Part shown: piece by piece, positions 7,421 to 19,873 of the stretch | Layout: each line of letters opens with the position of its first letter | How positions within the stretch are numbered: position 1 is the first letter of the stretch | NCBI RefSeq assembly: GCF_900115695.1 | Contig: NZ_FOXK01000001.1 | Location: 1-64,000, forward strand | Source: Ectopseudomonas toyotomiensis | Lineage (GTDB): Bacteria; Pseudomonadota; Gammaproteobacteria; Pseudomonadales; Pseudomonadaceae | Length of the DNA: 64,000 nucleotides | Direction: 5' to 3' | Position numbers and translations under genes: made by a program | The notes under the pieces: generated by a model | The model's database searches: none | What the model was told of the DNA's origin: nothing | The model's input: the letters and a program-made list of their open reading frames with translations, nothing else

Positions 7421-9349
7421 ATGCGCAGTCGCTTTCTCTCTGTAGTTTCCTGTCTGATTCTCACCGCCACCGGCGTCGCCGGTGTCGAAGCTGCCAGCCT
7501 CACCCAGCAGCGCCAGTACTATGATGAGGCGAAGCGGGCCCTGGCCAAGGGCGACAGCGGCCCTTATCGCCAGTACGCCAGCGCGCTACGCGATTACCCG
7601 CTGACGCCTTATCTGGCCTATGACGAACTGACCAACCGACTCAAGTCGGCCAGCAATGCCGAGATCGAGAAATTTCTCGCCGAACACGGTGACCTGCCCC
7701 AGGCCAGCTGGATGAAACTGCGCTGGTTACGCTGGCTGGCCGAGCGTGGCGACTGGAAGCCCTTCCTCGATCACTACGATGCCAAGCTCAACTTCACCGA
7801 GCTGGACTGCCTGTACGGCCAATACCAGCTCAGCCACGGCCTGACCGCCGAAGGCAACGCCACTGCCGAGAAGCTCTGGCTGGTGGGCAAATCCCAACCC
7901 AACGCCTGTGACCCACTGTTCGAGCGTTGGGCCGCCAATGGCCAGCTCACCGAGCAGCGTCGCTGGCAGCGCACCAAGCTGGCGGTGGAAAGTGGCAACT
8001 ACGGCCTGGCCAACTTCCTGATCAAAGGCATGCCAACGCTCGGTGAGCGCGGCAAGCTGATGGTCGAAGTGGCGCAGAAACCGCAACTGCTGAAGAACAC
8101 CGCGCGCTTCACCCCCGCCGATGACGCCATGAGCGACGTGGTCGGCCTCGGCTTGCGTCGCCTGGCTCGGCAGAACCCGGAAGATGCCCTGGCCCTGCTC
8201 GACGGCTATGCCCAACGCATGAAGTTCTCCGCCGACGAGCAGGTGGCCATCGCCCGGCAGATCGGCCTGCGCCTGGCACAACGCTTCGACCTGCGTGGTC
8301 TTCAGGTGATGGCCAAGTACGACCCACAACTGCGTGACAACACCGTCAGCGAATGGCGTGCGCGCCTGCTGCTGCGTCACGGCCGCTGGGAAGAGGCCTA
8401 TCAGCTGACCCAGAACATGCCGTCCGACCTGGCCAGCAGCAACCGCTGGCGTTACTGGAATGCGCGCAGCCTGCAATTGGCACAACCCAACAGCCAGCAA
8501 CCGGCGGTGCTGTTCCAGGCATTGGCGAAGGAACGCGACTTCTATGGCTTCATGGCCGCCGATCAGGTCAAGGCGCCCTATCAGTTGAACAACCAGCCGC
8601 TGGTTCTCGATCCCAAGGTGGTGCAGAAGGTACGCAACACAGCCGGAATCAAGCGCGCGATGGAGTTTCATGCGCGTGGCCAGATCGTCGACGGTCGCCG
8701 CGAGTGGTATCACGTCAGCCGCCTGTTCAGCCGTGACGAACTGGTGGCCCAGGCACGCCTGGCCTATGAAATGGAGTGGTACTTCCCGGCCATCCGCACC
8801 ATCAGCCAGGCCCAGTACTGGGACGACCTGGAAGTGCGCTTCCCCATGGCCCATCGCAACGAGCTGGTACGCGAAGCCAAGCGCCGTGACCTGCATTCGA
8901 GCTGGGTGTTCGCCATCACCCGCCAGGAAAGCGCGTTCATGGCCGACGCCCGCTCCCATGCAGGCGCCATGGGCCTGATGCAGCTGATGCCGGCCACCGC
9001 CAAGGAAACCGCGCGCAAGTTCGGCATCCCCCTGGCGTCGCCGCAACAGGCACTCAACCCGGATACCAATATCCAGCTGGGCGCTGCGTACCTGAGCCAG
9101 GTATATGGCCAATTCAACGGCAACCGCGTACTCGCCTCGGCCGCTTACAACGCCGGCCCCGGCCGTGTCCGCCAGTGGCTGCGCGGCGCCAATCACCTGA
9201 GTTACGACGTCTGGGTGGAGAACATCCCGTTCGACGAAACCCGCCAGTACGTGCAGAACGTGCTGTCCTACTCGGTGATCTACGGTCAGAAACTCAACGC
9301 GCCGCATCCGTTGGTGGCGTGGAACGAGCGCTTCTTCGACGATCAGTAA
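7421..9349 (+). CDS. slt: soluble lytic murein transglycosylase
   Basis: This 642-residue periplasmic enzyme cleaves the MurNAc-GlcNAc bond of peptidoglycan with formation of 1,6-anhydroMurNAc. The start at ATG 7421 gives a clear signal peptide (MRSRFLSVVSCLILTATGVA, cleavage near VEA-AS). Residues about 30-440 are the alpha-helical superhelical U and L domains of Slt70. The catalytic domain follows, with the ITRQESAF motif carrying catalytic Glu503, then GAMGLMQLMPATA and AYNAGPGRV. A GTG in frame at 7385 would prepend 12 residues and spoil the signal peptide. The gene is divergent from uup and ends at a bidirectional terminator. Confidence 0.95.
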   Translation: MRSRFLSVVSCLILTATGVAGVEAASLTQQRQYYDEAKRALAKGDSGPYRQYASALRDYPLTPYLAYDELTNRLKSASNAEIEKFLAEHGDLPQASWMKLRWLRWLAERGDWKPFLDHYDAKLNFTELDCLYGQYQLSHGLTAEGNATAEKLWLVGKSQPNACDPLFERWAANGQLTEQRRWQRTKLAVESGNYGLANFLIKGMPTLGERGKLMVEVAQKPQLLKNTARFTPADDAMSDVVGLGLRRLARQNPEDALALLDGYAQRMKFSADEQVAIARQIGLRLAQRFDLRGLQVMAKYDPQLRDNTVSEWRARLLLRHGRWEEAYQLTQNMPSDLASSNRWRYWNARSLQLAQPNSQQPAVLFQALAKERDFYGFMAADQVKAPYQLNNQPLVLDPKVVQKVRNTAGIKRAMEFHARGQIVDGRREWYHVSRLFSRDELVAQARLAYEMEWYFPAIRTISQAQYWDDLEVRFPMAHRNELVREAKRRDLHSSWVFAITRQESAFMADARSHAGAMGLMQLMPATAKETARKFGIPLASPQQALNPDTNIQLGAAYLSQVYGQFNGNRVLASAAYNAGPGRVRQWLRGANHLSYDVWVENIPFDETRQYVQNVLSYSVIYGQKLNAPHPLVAWNERFFDDQ

Positions 9350-9354
9350 GAGAA

Positions 9355-9387
9355 AAGCCCCGATCAGATACTGTCTGATCGGGGCTT
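9355..9387. terminator. bidirectional hairpin terminator between slt and the MOSC gene
   Basis: There is a perfect 14-bp inverted repeat, AAGCCCCGATCAGA at 9355-9368 and its complement at 9374-9387, with a 5-base loop. The stem ends in AA/TT. It lies between two convergent genes (stops at 9349 and 9406), so it can serve both strands. Confidence 0.85.
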
Positions 9388-9405
9388 GCTATGACGCCTG
9401 CCCTG

Positions 9406-10212
9406 CTATTCCAGCACTTCTACCGTCATGCCCAACTGCAGTTCGCCGACACCGCGCGGCAACAGATTCTGCCCGAAGAAAACGTCACCCTCGCGTTCAC
9501 GATAGGTCTTGAGCGTGGCCAGCGGCTCACGCTGGGCGTTGCGCTCGCCGGTCTGCGGGTCGATAGTGGTGAGGATGCAGCGCGAGCAGCCCTTGGCCAC
9601 CTCGAACTCCACGTCGCCAATGCGGATGCGCTTCCAGCTGTCTTCGGCATAAGGCTCACCGCCGGTGACCACCAGGTTTGGGCGAAAACGCAGCATGGAC
9701 AGGGGTTGCCCGACTCGCTGCGAAAGATCGTCCAGCGATGCCTGGCCAATAAGCAACAGTGGAAAGCCATCGGCGAAGGCCACGCGATCCCCCGGCTGCG
9801 CATAGGCAGTGTCGACCTGGCGGGCGCGGCCTTCCGGCACCTGCACCAGGCGGCAAGGCTTGCCCAGCAAGTCGCTGAGCCAGACCGCCGCTGCATCGCC
9901 AGCATCCGGCACGCGCAGGCTGTCACGCCAGACGACGACGCCACGCAGATCCTGCTCGGGGTCGGGCAGCGCCACGGACAGATCCTCACGACCCGGCGCA
10001 CTCAGGGTCAGGCCACCGCGCGCATCGTACAGGGCGCTCAACTGGCTCATCTGCGGTAGCAGACGTTGGGTGATGAAACGGCCGTTGTCGGCGTCGACCA
10101 GCATCCAGCGCCGATCGCCATGCAGCCCAAGTCCGTCGACCGCACTGCGCTGCAGCGCTTCGCCGCGGCCGGACTTGAGCGGGTAACGGTACAGCCCCGA
10201 GAGACTCAGCAT
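9406..10212 (-). CDS. MOSC domain protein, YcbX-like
   Basis: This 268-residue protein has an N-terminal MOSC_N beta-barrel (LSGLYRYPLKSGRGEAL at residues 3-19) and a C-terminal MOSC domain. The conserved cysteine presumed to bind molybdenum cofactor sulfur is in KGCSRCILTTIDPQTGE. E. coli YcbX uses Moco to reduce N-hydroxylated base analogues, and this is the likely activity here. It lacks the C-terminal ferredoxin domain found in YcbX (about 369 residues), so the electron donor must be a separate protein. It converges on slt. Confidence 0.85.
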   Translation of the reverse strand: MLSLSGLYRYPLKSGRGEALQRSAVDGLGLHGDRRWMLVDADNGRFITQRLLPQMSQLSALYDARGGLTLSAPGREDLSVALPDPEQDLRGVVVWRDSLRVPDAGDAAAVWLSDLLGKPCRLVQVPEGRARQVDTAYAQPGDRVAFADGFPLLLIGQASLDDLSQRVGQPLSMLRFRPNLVVTGGEPYAEDSWKRIRIGDVEFEVAKGCSRCILTTIDPQTGERNAQREPLATLKTYREREGDVFFGQNLLPRGVGELQLGMTVEVLE

Positions 10213-10338
10213 GGGTCAGCTTCCTGTCGGCAAAACGCCGTTATACGAGCTGGCGGCGATGCTCACAAGCACCGAGCCCCGGAAAACGCTGCCCGTGCGA
10301 CGGCAACGCTCGGCAGGTTCACCCGCCCTGCCGCCACT

Positions 10339-11271
10339 TCAGCGAGGTTCGTCCAACTCGAGACGTTGACGGATCACATCGACCAACTTGTCCGGCTGGA
10401 ACTTGGAGAGGAAATTGTCGCAGCCGACCTTCTTCACCATCGCCTCGTTGAAGCTGCCCGACAGCGATGTGTGCAGCACCACGTAGAGATCCTTGAGGCG
10501 CGGGTCGTTGCGAATTTCACTGGTGAGGCGATAGCCGTCCATCTCCGGCATCTCGGCATCGGTGAAGATCATCAGCAGCTTGTCGGTCATCACCTCACCG
10601 GTGTCAGCCCACTTCTTCAGCAGGTTGAGGGCCTTGAGGCCGTCACTGGCCATGTGCAGGCGAAGCCCCAACTGCGTCAGGGTATCGCGCAGCTGGCTGA
10701 GCGCCACGCTGGAATCATCCACCAGCAGCACTTCACGCCCGCGCGCCTTCTCCAGCAGCGGGTCGGCGAGCTTTTCCGCGGAAACCTTGGTACTCATCGG
10801 TACGATCTCGGCGAGCACCTTCTCCACATCGATGATCTCGACGATCTGGTCCTCGACCTTGGTGATGGCGGTCAGGTAATGCTGACGTCCGGCGCCCCCC
10901 GGGGGCGGCAGAATCGACTCCCAGTTGAGGTTGAGGATGCGGTCGACGCTGCCGACCAGGAAGGCCTGAACCGAACGGTTGTACTCGGTGACGATGATGG
11001 TGCTGCGCTCATCCGGCACCAGCGGACGCATGCCGATGGCCTGGGACAGATCGATTACCGGCAAGGTCTGACCGCGCAGGTTGACCACACCGCAGACGAA
11101 GCGGTGGCGCTGCGGCATCAGCGTCAGCTTGGGCATCTGCAGGACTTCCTGCACCTTGAACACGTTGATCGCGAACAACTGACGACCTGCCAGGCGAAAC
11201 ATGAGAATTTCCAGACGGTTCTCGCCGACCAGCTGTGTACGTTGATCGACGGAGTCGAGAATGCCGGCCAT
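10339..11271 (-). CDS. cheV: chemotaxis coupling protein CheV
   Basis: This 310-residue protein has an N-terminal CheW-like domain (about 15-165, with LPVIDLSQAIGM) and a C-terminal receiver (about 180-300: LLVDDSSVALSQL, TDAEMPEMDG, then a Lys in the FLSKFQPDKL segment). CheV couples receptors to CheA and adapts through phosphorylation of its receiver. The ATG at 11271 follows an AGGAG at 6 bases, and the product begins MAGILDSVDQRTQLVGENRL as in other Pseudomonas CheV proteins. It is divergent from the large chemosensory operon that follows, with a 256-bp region between them. Confidence 0.92.
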   Translation of the reverse strand: MAGILDSVDQRTQLVGENRLEILMFRLAGRQLFAINVFKVQEVLQMPKLTLMPQRHRFVCGVVNLRGQTLPVIDLSQAIGMRPLVPDERSTIIVTEYNRSVQAFLVGSVDRILNLNWESILPPPGGAGRQHYLTAITKVEDQIVEIIDVEKVLAEIVPMSTKVSAEKLADPLLEKARGREVLLVDDSSVALSQLRDTLTQLGLRLHMASDGLKALNLLKKWADTGEVMTDKLLMIFTDAEMPEMDGYRLTSEIRNDPRLKDLYVVLHTSLSGSFNEAMVKKVGCDNFLSKFQPDKLVDVIRQRLELDEPR

Positions 11272-11435
11272 CGCCTGCTCCTGCTGAAATATGAACGGAT
11301 GCGGACCAGGCGCGAAGCCCTGGTACCAGGTTATCGGCAGGCCCTGAAAAAGCCGCAGCTTGGCTTTCTGCCACCATACTCGCTGCCCTTTACAGATACC
11401 AGCCTGCCCTACCTGGGGCAATCGTCATCGGGGCG

Positions 11436-11455
11436 CCCCTAGGGGCCCCTAGGGG
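11436..11455. repeat. two tandem copies of a 10-bp perfect palindrome between cheV and the che operon
   Basis: CCCCTAGGGG occurs twice back to back, making a 20-bp perfectly self-complementary block. It lies in the 256-bp divergent region between cheV (start 11271) and the short receptor gene (start 11528). The GC-rich flanks (GGGCG before, AGTCCCC after) extend partial symmetry. It could be a regulator site or a hairpin; no family is recognised. Confidence 0.5.
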
Positions 11456-11527
11456 AGTCCCCGATATCGCACCGACGTACCAGTCTCTATCGTTGAAGCA
11501 TTCCCCCTCCGATAGAGATCAGCTCCC

Positions 11528-12616
11528 GTGCTCGCCTACTCCGCTCTCTGGTCAGGTATCGCCATCAGCCTCGCCGGGCTTGCCGCCGGCATGCCCTGGC
11601 TGATCGGTGCAGGCTGCGCCATCAGTGCGCTGGCCGCGATTTTTCAGCGCCCCGTGCGTGCGCCCCTGCCTCTCGCTGCAAGCCTGGATGAAGCCCCCAT
11701 CGACGCGGCGCCGCAGCCGAGTGTCGAGCCGCTGCTGCTCGAAGTGCTGCCGGCCTGGAGCCAGAACCTCGGCCAGGTGCGCCAGCTGGTACAGGAAAAC
11801 ATCCAGCGTCTGTTCGAACGCTTCGCCGGCCTCAGCGGCCGCCTGGAGCAGACCCTGAGCAGTTCGGAACAGGCCATCGGCGGTGGCGGCGTAGCCGACA
11901 GCCTGCGCGAGGCGCATCAGCGCCTGGACGAAGTCATCGCCTCGTTCCATGGCGCCAGTGCGCGCAAGAACGAGCTGCTTGGCACCATCGCCCATCTCGA
12001 TAGCTATGCCAGCGAGCTGCAGAAGATGTCGAAACTGGTGCAGGACATCGCCAGCCAGACCAACCTGCTTGCCCTCAACGCCGCCATCGAGGCCGCTCGC
12101 GCCGGCGAGCATGGCCGCGGCTTCTCGGTGGTCGCCGACGAAGTGCGCAAGCTCTCCAGCCTGTCCGCCGAAACCGGCCAGCGCATGGGCGAGAAGGTCG
12201 GCGAAATCAACCAGGCGATCCGCGCCACGGTGACCGCCGCCGAGGAACTGTCCGGCAGCGAGAAGAGCAATCTCGATTACCTAGACCAGGTTGCCGGCGA
12301 AGTGATGCAGCGCCTAAGCGCCAACCTCGACGAACTGTCCAGCAGCTCCCTGCAGCTGCAGCAGGACGCCCGCACCACCCAGGCAGACATCCAGGAAATC
12401 ATCGTCAGCCTGCAGTTCCAGGACCGCAGCGACCAGATGCTCGACCATCTGCAGATCGACCTGGGTCGCCTGCAGCAGGCCGTACGCGAGCAGGACGGCA
12501 TCCTCGCCAACCCGACACGCTGGCTCAAGGAACTGCGCGACCGCTTCACCACCGATGAAGAGCGCCATGGTGGCCGGCGCAGCGCCAAACAGCACGACGA
12601 CGTGACCTTTTTCTGA
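11528..12616 (+). CDS. short methyl-accepting chemotaxis protein without a sensor domain
   Basis: This 362-residue receptor-like protein starts at GTG 11528. Two closely spaced hydrophobic segments (about 2-21 and 24-40) act as a membrane hairpin with almost no periplasmic loop. A linker follows, then an MCP signalling domain whose tip is clear ([20 protein letters not shown] at about 174-193, then [19 protein letters not shown]). No HAMP or ligand domain is present, so it may sense membrane state or an internal partner, or act as a scaffold. It opens the che operon; cheY follows after 21 bases. Confidence 0.88.
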   Translation: MLAYSALWSGIAISLAGLAAGMPWLIGAGCAISALAAIFQRPVRAPLPLAASLDEAPIDAAPQPSVEPLLLEVLPAWSQNLGQVRQLVQENIQRLFERFAGLSGRLEQTLSSSEQAIGGGGVADSLREAHQRLDEVIASFHGASARKNELLGTIAHLDSYASELQKMSKLVQDIASQTNLLALNAAIEAARAGEHGRGFSVVADEVRKLSSLSAETGQRMGEKVGEINQAIRATVTAAEELSGSEKSNLDYLDQVAGEVMQRLSANLDELSSSSLQLQQDARTTQADIQEIIVSLQFQDRSDQMLDHLQIDLGRLQQAVREQDGILANPTRWLKELRDRFTTDEERHGGRRSAKQHDDVTFF

Positions 12617-12637
12617 TCAGCCAAGGAGCAACCCGGC

Positions 12638-13003
12638 ATGGCCAAGACCATTCTGATAGTCGACGACTCCCTCTCCATGCGCCAACTGGTGAAGATGACC
12701 CTCTCCGGCGCCGGCCACACCGTCATCGAGGCGGTGGACGGGCGCGACGCCCTGAGCAAGCTCAACGGACAGAAGATCAACCTGATCATCAGCGACGTGA
12801 ACATGCCCAACCTCGACGGCATCGGCCTGGTCAAGGAAGTGAAGGCGCGCAACGAATACCGCTTCACCCCCATCGTCATGCTCACCACCGAGAGCGAACA
12901 GGGCAAGAAAGCCGAAGGCCAGGCCGCCGGTGCCAAGGCCTGGATCGTCAAGCCGTTCCAGCCGCAGCAATTGCTGGCGGCCGTCGACAAGCTGGCCAGC
13001 TGA
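12638..13003 (+). CDS. cheY: CheY-type response regulator
   Basis: This is a 121-residue single receiver domain with the acidic pair in LIVDDSLSMRQL (D9, D10), phospho-acceptor D53 in LIISDVNMPN, conserved T in MLTTESE and Lys in WIVKPFQPQQL. No output domain is present, so it works by binding partners after phosphorylation by the neighbouring CheA. It is preceded by an AAGGAG ribosome-binding site and followed by the STAS gene with only 1 base between them. Confidence 0.92.
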   Translation: MAKTILIVDDSLSMRQLVKMTLSGAGHTVIEAVDGRDALSKLNGQKINLIISDVNMPNLDGIGLVKEVKARNEYRFTPIVMLTTESEQGKKAEGQAAGAKAWIVKPFQPQQLLAAVDKLAS

Positions 13004-13004
13004 A

Positions 13005-13331
13005 ATGTTCGAACTGATCCATGACCCACGGCAGCAGCCCGAGCGCCTGGCGCTGGTCGGCAGCCTGACCATCTACGAGGTGCGCCAGGCCCACGAGGCG
13101 TTGCTGGCCGCGCTGACCGGCAGCACCGCGGGCGGCCACTGGCAGCTCGACCTCGGCCAGCTGGAAGAACTGGACAGTGCCGGCGCCCAGCTGCTGCTGG
13201 CCCTGCAGCGTCAGCTGAGGCAACAGCAGACGCGCCTGGAAGTCGTCAGCACCGCCGACGCTCCGCGCGAGCTGCTGGAGATGCTGCGTCTGCAGTCGCT
13301 CCTTCCCACACCCCCAACGGCGCAGGCCTGA
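13005..13331 (+). CDS. STAS domain protein (anti-sigma-antagonist type)
   Basis: This 108-residue single STAS domain has the expected motif around the phosphorylatable serine (LGQLEELDSAGAQLLLALQ, Ser58). STAS proteins of this type switch partners according to Ser phosphorylation. No matching serine kinase or phosphatase gene lies nearby, so its partner is unknown; CheA or a distant kinase are possible. Its place between cheY and cheA shows it is an integral part of this pathway. Confidence 0.85.
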   Translation: MFELIHDPRQQPERLALVGSLTIYEVRQAHEALLAALTGSTAGGHWQLDLGQLEELDSAGAQLLLALQRQLRQQQTRLEVVSTADAPRELLEMLRLQSLLPTPPTAQA

Positions 13332-13344
13332 GCCGGAGACGCAG

Positions 13345-15561
<2,217 letters not shown>

Positions 15562-15574
15562 GGAGTAACCCACC

Positions 15575-17215
15575 ATGCAATTCATCCGCAATCTCAAGAT
15601 CGGTGTCAGGCTGATCGCCGGCTTTACCCTGGTGGTGATCCTCACGGTCGCCATCGGTGCGCTGGGCATCCGCAACCTGGCCGAGGTCAGCCATCTGTCC
15701 GACCGCATGTACGAGAACGACATGCTCGGTCTCAATGCCCTGCAGGAAGCCAATACCCAGCTGATCGTCGCCGGCCGCTCGCTGCGGGCCGCGCTGCTGG
15801 CCAGCGACGAAGCCGGCCGTGACACGGCTGCCAACAGAGCTTTCAAGGCCCTGAGCGACACCAAGGCGCTGATCGAGCAATCCAAGAACTCCTTCCTGAC
15901 CGCAGAAGGCAAGGCCTACGTGGATCGTCTGGACGATCCGCTGAACGACTACGCCGTGCTGCTGGAGCAGGTACTCAGGTCCTATCTGGCCTCCGGCGCA
16001 CTAGCCTCGGAGACGCTGGCCAGCGCGCAGATGCCCGAGTTGGCCCGACGCGGCGATATCATCGACAACCTGCTCAGCGAGGTGGTTGTGCACAAGCGCG
16101 AGCGGGCCAAGGATGCCAATCAGCAGATCACCGATATCTACCTGAGCTCGCGCACCCAGATGATCGTGTTGATCCTGATCGCCGCCGCGCTCGGCTTCGC
16201 CATCGGCATCTTCATCACCCGCTCCATCTCGCGGCCGCTGAACCGCGCGGTGGGCGTCGCCAACAGCCTGGCCGAGGGTGACCTGACGGTCAGCGTAGAG
16301 GTCGATAGCCGCGACGAGACCGGCCGCCTGCTGGCCTCGATGCAGCACATGACCGAGCGCCTGCGCAGCGTCATGGCCGACGTGCGCAGTGCCGCCGACT
16401 CGCTGTCCTCGGCTTCCGAGGAGGTCAGCGCCACTTCGCAATCACTGAGCCAGGCCGCCACCGAACAAGCCGCCAGTGTCGAGGAAACCACCGCCTCGGT
16501 AGAACAGATGTCCGCCTCCATCGCGCAGAACACCGAGAGCGCGCAGATCACCGACGGCATCGCCGGCAAGGCCGCCAACGATGCCGTGCAGGGCGGCCAG
16601 GCCGTGCGCGACATGGTGCTGGCCATGAAGCAGATCGCCGACAAGATCGGCATCATCGACGACATCGCTTACCAGACCAATCTGCTGGCCCTCAACGCGG
16701 CGATCGAAGCGGCGCGCGCCGGTGATCACGGCAAAGGCTTCGCCGTGGTGGCGGCCGAGGTGCGCAAGCTCGCCGAACGCAGCCAGGTGGCCGCCCAGGA
16801 AATCGGCGGCGTGGCCAGCAACAGCGTGCACCTGGCCGAACAGGCCGGCGCCTTGCTCGATCAGATCGTGCCGAACATCCAGAAGACCTCGGACCTGGTG
16901 CAGGAGATCACCGCCGCCTCACAGGAACAGAGCACCGGCGCCGGGCAGATCAACATCGCCATGGGCCAGATGAACCAGATCACCCAGCAGAACGCTTCGG
17001 CTTCCGAGGAGCTGGCGGCCACCGCCGAGGAAATGAACGCCCAGGCCAGCCAGCTGCAGGAGCTGATCAGCTACTTCCACCTGGGCACCGGCAGCCCAGC
17101 CAAGGCGCCGCGGCGCGACGAGCGCAGCCAGAGCAACGTGCGCGAGCTGCGCCGCAGCGAACGCAAGACGTCTGCGGCACCGGCCGATGAAGGCCAGTTC
17201 GTCAACTTCAACTGA
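15575..17215 (+). CDS. methyl-accepting chemotaxis protein with four-helix-bundle sensor
   Basis: This 546-residue classical receptor has a first membrane segment at about 10-32, then a periplasmic region of about 155 residues that is helical and fits the 4HB_MCP type ([20 protein letters not shown]). A second membrane segment lies at about 190-212, HAMP at about 213-265, and the signalling domain tip is [20 protein letters not shown]. The tail ends in VNFN without the pentapeptide that tethers CheR/CheB. Sensor ligands are unknown. It sits between cheA and cheW in the same operon and probably feeds this pathway. Confidence 0.92.
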   Translation: MQFIRNLKIGVRLIAGFTLVVILTVAIGALGIRNLAEVSHLSDRMYENDMLGLNALQEANTQLIVAGRSLRAALLASDEAGRDTAANRAFKALSDTKALIEQSKNSFLTAEGKAYVDRLDDPLNDYAVLLEQVLRSYLASGALASETLASAQMPELARRGDIIDNLLSEVVVHKRERAKDANQQITDIYLSSRTQMIVLILIAAALGFAIGIFITRSISRPLNRAVGVANSLAEGDLTVSVEVDSRDETGRLLASMQHMTERLRSVMADVRSAADSLSSASEEVSATSQSLSQAATEQAASVEETTASVEQMSASIAQNTESAQITDGIAGKAANDAVQGGQAVRDMVLAMKQIADKIGIIDDIAYQTNLLALNAAIEAARAGDHGKGFAVVAAEVRKLAERSQVAAQEIGGVASNSVHLAEQAGALLDQIVPNIQKTSDLVQEITAASQEQSTGAGQINIAMGQMNQITQQNASASEELAATAEEMNAQASQLQELISYFHLGTGSPAKAPRRDERSQSNVRELRRSERKTSAAPADEGQFVNFN

Positions 17216-17225
17216 GGGCCCCGAC

Positions 17226-17735
17226 ATGAATGGTCTATCCGCCAGCCATCAGGTGGCGCCACCGGACAGCGTGCAGCACCTGTCGTTTCGCGTGCGCGAT
17301 GCCCGCTACGCCCTGCCCATCGAACTGGTGCGGGAAATCATCGAGTATGGCCAGGTAACCACGGTGCCGATGATGCCGAGCTTCATCCACGGCGTGATCA
17401 ACCTGCGGGGCAACGTGGTACCGGTGCTGGACCTGGCCGCGCGCTTCGGCTTCGAGCTGACCCGGCCGGGCAAACGCACCTGCATCGTGATCATCGAGCT
17501 GAACCTGGATGAGCAACAGCAGCGCATCGGCCTGGTGGTCGATGCGGTCGACGCGGTGCTCGACATCGAGTCGGACGAGGTCGAGCAGGCGCCGCCGTTC
17601 GGCGCCGGCATCCGCACTGACTTCATCGCCGGCATGGCACGGGACAATGGTGGTTTCACCATCATCATCGACGTGCGGCGGGTGCTCTCGCTCGACGATA
17701 TCCGCCAGTTGAGCCTCGCCCAGCAGGCCAGTTGA
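17226..17735 (+). CDS. cheW: coupling protein CheW
   Basis: This 169-residue single CheW domain has the characteristic INLRGNVVPVLDLAARFG motif and a GLVVDAVDAVLDI strand pair. It links receptors to CheA in signalling arrays. The ATG at 17226 lies 10 bases after the receptor stop, and the stop overlaps the cheR start as TGATG, so the two are translationally coupled. Confidence 0.93.
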   Translation: MNGLSASHQVAPPDSVQHLSFRVRDARYALPIELVREIIEYGQVTTVPMMPSFIHGVINLRGNVVPVLDLAARFGFELTRPGKRTCIVIIELNLDEQQQRIGLVVDAVDAVLDIESDEVEQAPPFGAGIRTDFIAGMARDNGGFTIIIDVRRVLSLDDIRQLSLAQQAS

Positions 17736-18544
17736 TGCCCAGCGGTCACCTGCCCAAACTCAACGATCAAGACTTCCGCTTCCTCCAGCGCCTGATGCTG
17801 GAGGAATCGGGCATTCGCATGGCCGAACAGAAGCGCACCCTGGTCGCAGGACGCCTGATGGGCCGCCTGCGCTCGCTGCAGCTGCAGGACTACAGCCAGT
17901 ATCTGCAACTGCTCAACCGGCCGGAATCGGTGGACGAACGGCGTACCGTGATCGATCTGCTGACCACCAACGAAACCTACTTCTTCCGCGAGCCGCAGCA
18001 CTTCACTGTGCTCGGCGAGTGGGTGGCCAGGCAGCGCCGGCCGCTGCATCTATGGAGCGCTGCCAGCTCATCCGGCGAAGAGGCGTTCAGCATGGCGATG
18101 ACGGTGGCCGAACATGCACGCACCCAGGACTGGTCGGTGTTCGCCAGCGATATCAGCCGTCGGGTGCTGGATCGTGCGCGCAGTGCCACCTACTCCATCG
18201 ACCAGGCCGGGCAGTTTCCCGCCGGCTGGCTCAAGCGCCATTGCCTGCGCGGCGTGGAGGAAAGCGAGGGGCTGCTGCGCATCAACCAGCCGCTGCGCCA
18301 TCGGGTGACCTTCGCCGAGGTCAACCTGATGCGTCCGCTGCCTCAGGGCATCGGCCCGTTCGACGTGATCTTCCTGCGCAACGTGCTGATCTACTTCGCT
18401 GCTGAACAGAAGCGCGAGATCGTCAACCGCCTACTCGAGCGCCTGCGCCCGGGCGGTCTGCTGTTCATCGGCCATGCCGAAAGCCTGCATGGTTTCGGCC
18501 TGCCGCTGCGTACCCTGCGCCCGTCGGTTTTCGAGCGCCAATGA
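17735..18544 (+). CDS. cheR: chemoreceptor methyltransferase CheR
   Basis: This 269-residue enzyme methylates receptor glutamates using S-adenosylmethionine. It has the N-terminal helical CheR_N part (about 8-65), then the SAM-binding core with [22 protein letters not shown] (glycine-loop variant), [13 protein letters not shown] and [13 protein letters not shown]. The ATG at 17735 shares its A with the cheW stop; a TTG immediately before is less likely. The AASSSGEE motif is typical of CheR, which usually has AxSxGEE. Confidence 0.93.
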   Translation: MPSGHLPKLNDQDFRFLQRLMLEESGIRMAEQKRTLVAGRLMGRLRSLQLQDYSQYLQLLNRPESVDERRTVIDLLTTNETYFFREPQHFTVLGEWVARQRRPLHLWSAASSSGEEAFSMAMTVAEHARTQDWSVFASDISRRVLDRARSATYSIDQAGQFPAGWLKRHCLRGVEESEGLLRINQPLRHRVTFAEVNLMRPLPQGIGPFDVIFLRNVLIYFAAEQKREIVNRLLERLRPGGLLFIGHAESLHGFGLPLRTLRPSVFERQ

Positions 18545-18566
18545 CGCCACAGCCTGGAGTGCCACG

Positions 18567-19637
18567 ATGCCCAGCGCCGCACAGATCAAGGTATTCATCG
18601 TCGACGACTCGGCGCTGGTGCGCCAGGTGCTGACTGCCTGCCTGGAAAGCCATCCCGGCATTCAGGTGATCGGTCAGGCCGCCGACCCGCTGTTCGCCCT
18701 GGAGAAAATGCACAAGCAATGGCCAGACGTGCTGGTGCTGGACGTGGAAATGCCACGCATGGACGGCATCACCTTCCTGCGCAAGATCATGGCCGAACGG
18801 CCGACGCCGGCGATCATCTGCTCCACCCTCACCGAGGCCGGTGCCGCGGTGACCCTGGATGCACTGGCAGCCGGCGCGGTGGGCGTGTTCACCAAGGCCA
18901 GGCTGGGCCTGCGCGAAAGCCTGCAGCAGATGTCCGGCGACCTGATCCGGCAGATCGAGATCGCCGCCCGCAGTCAGCCACGCGCCATGCCGCGCAAGGC
19001 CGTCGAAGCGCCGCCCGCCGCGGCAGTAAAAAGCGAACGCGCCCCGGCTGTTGTTCACCTGACCACCACCGACCGGGTGGTAGCGCTAGGCACTTCCACC
19101 GGCGGCACCCAGGCCCTGGAGGTGGTGCTGCGTCAACTGCCGGTGGATTGCCCCGGCATCGTCATCGTCCAGCACATGCCGGAGAAGTTCACCGCCGCCT
19201 TCGCCCAGCGCCTGGACAGCGTCTGCGCCATCGAGGTGCGCGAGGCGCGGCATATGGACCGCGTACGCCCCGGTCTGGCACTGGTGGCGCCGGGCGGCCG
19301 CCACATGCAGCTCAAGCGCAGCGGCGCGCAGTACTTCGTCGAAGTGCTCGACGGCCCGCCGGTCAACCGCCACCGGCCTTCGGTGGACGTGCTGTTCCGC
19401 TCGGTGGCCCGGCATGCCGGGCACAACGCACTCGGGGTGATCATGACCGGCATGGGCGACGACGGCGCCCGCGGTCTGCTCAGCATGCGCGAAGCCGGCG
19501 CGCGCACCGTGGCCCAGGACGAGGCCAGCTGTGTGGTCTTCGGCATGCCCAAGGAGGCCTTGCGCCTCGGCGCAGCACAGGGCACCGAATCGCTGCAGGG
19601 CATACCGCGGTTGATCGAGCAGTACGGGCGCGGCTGA
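18567..19637 (+). CDS. cheB: chemotaxis methylesterase/deamidase CheB
   Basis: This 356-residue protein has an N-terminal receiver (D59 in [13 protein letters not shown]) and a C-terminal methylesterase with the catalytic Ser in [10 protein letters not shown], His in IVQHMPEKF and Asp in MTGMGDDGA. Phosphorylation by CheA activates removal of methyl groups from receptors. The ATG at 18567 has a GGAG 9 bases upstream. The receiver and catalytic parts are joined by an Ala/Pro-rich linker. It is the last gene of the che operon, with no CheD or CheZ gene beside it. Confidence 0.93.
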   Translation: MPSAAQIKVFIVDDSALVRQVLTACLESHPGIQVIGQAADPLFALEKMHKQWPDVLVLDVEMPRMDGITFLRKIMAERPTPAIICSTLTEAGAAVTLDALAAGAVGVFTKARLGLRESLQQMSGDLIRQIEIAARSQPRAMPRKAVEAPPAAAVKSERAPAVVHLTTTDRVVALGTSTGGTQALEVVLRQLPVDCPGIVIVQHMPEKFTAAFAQRLDSVCAIEVREARHMDRVRPGLALVAPGGRHMQLKRSGAQYFVEVLDGPPVNRHRPSVDVLFRSVARHAGHNALGVIMTGMGDDGARGLLSMREAGARTVAQDEASCVVFGMPKEALRLGAAQGTESLQGIPRLIEQYGRG

Positions 19638-19873
19638 GGCCGCTTGGCTTGACCGATCCGTCAGGCCCGACCTGACATCTCGGCAGCATCGACTATGCTC
19701 TGCCGGTGCGGCGCCGCAGTTTTATCCCTCGGATTCGCAACACCCTCCGCGTCACCTGCAGGCCGGCCGCTTGCCATGGATCTCCGGACTTCTGTCCGGA
19801 CAAAAAAGGGAGCGTCCCTCATGCACAGTTCCTCTCTTCAAATCCCACTTCGACCAGCCAGGGCGGTGCGGCC

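Noticed and set aside
7727..9307. 526-codon open frame antisense to slt
   Set aside because: It is explained by the GC-biased third codon positions of slt, and its composition is not protein-like.
10066..11442. 458-codon open frame antisense to cheV and the end of the MOSC gene
   Set aside because: Both sense genes are clearly recognised; the antisense translation has no domain.
19780..19815. Hairpin CCGGACTTCTGTCCGG followed by A-run as a terminator
   Set aside because: The A-run lies on the wrong side for a terminator on the plus strand, and on the minus strand the T-run precedes the stem.
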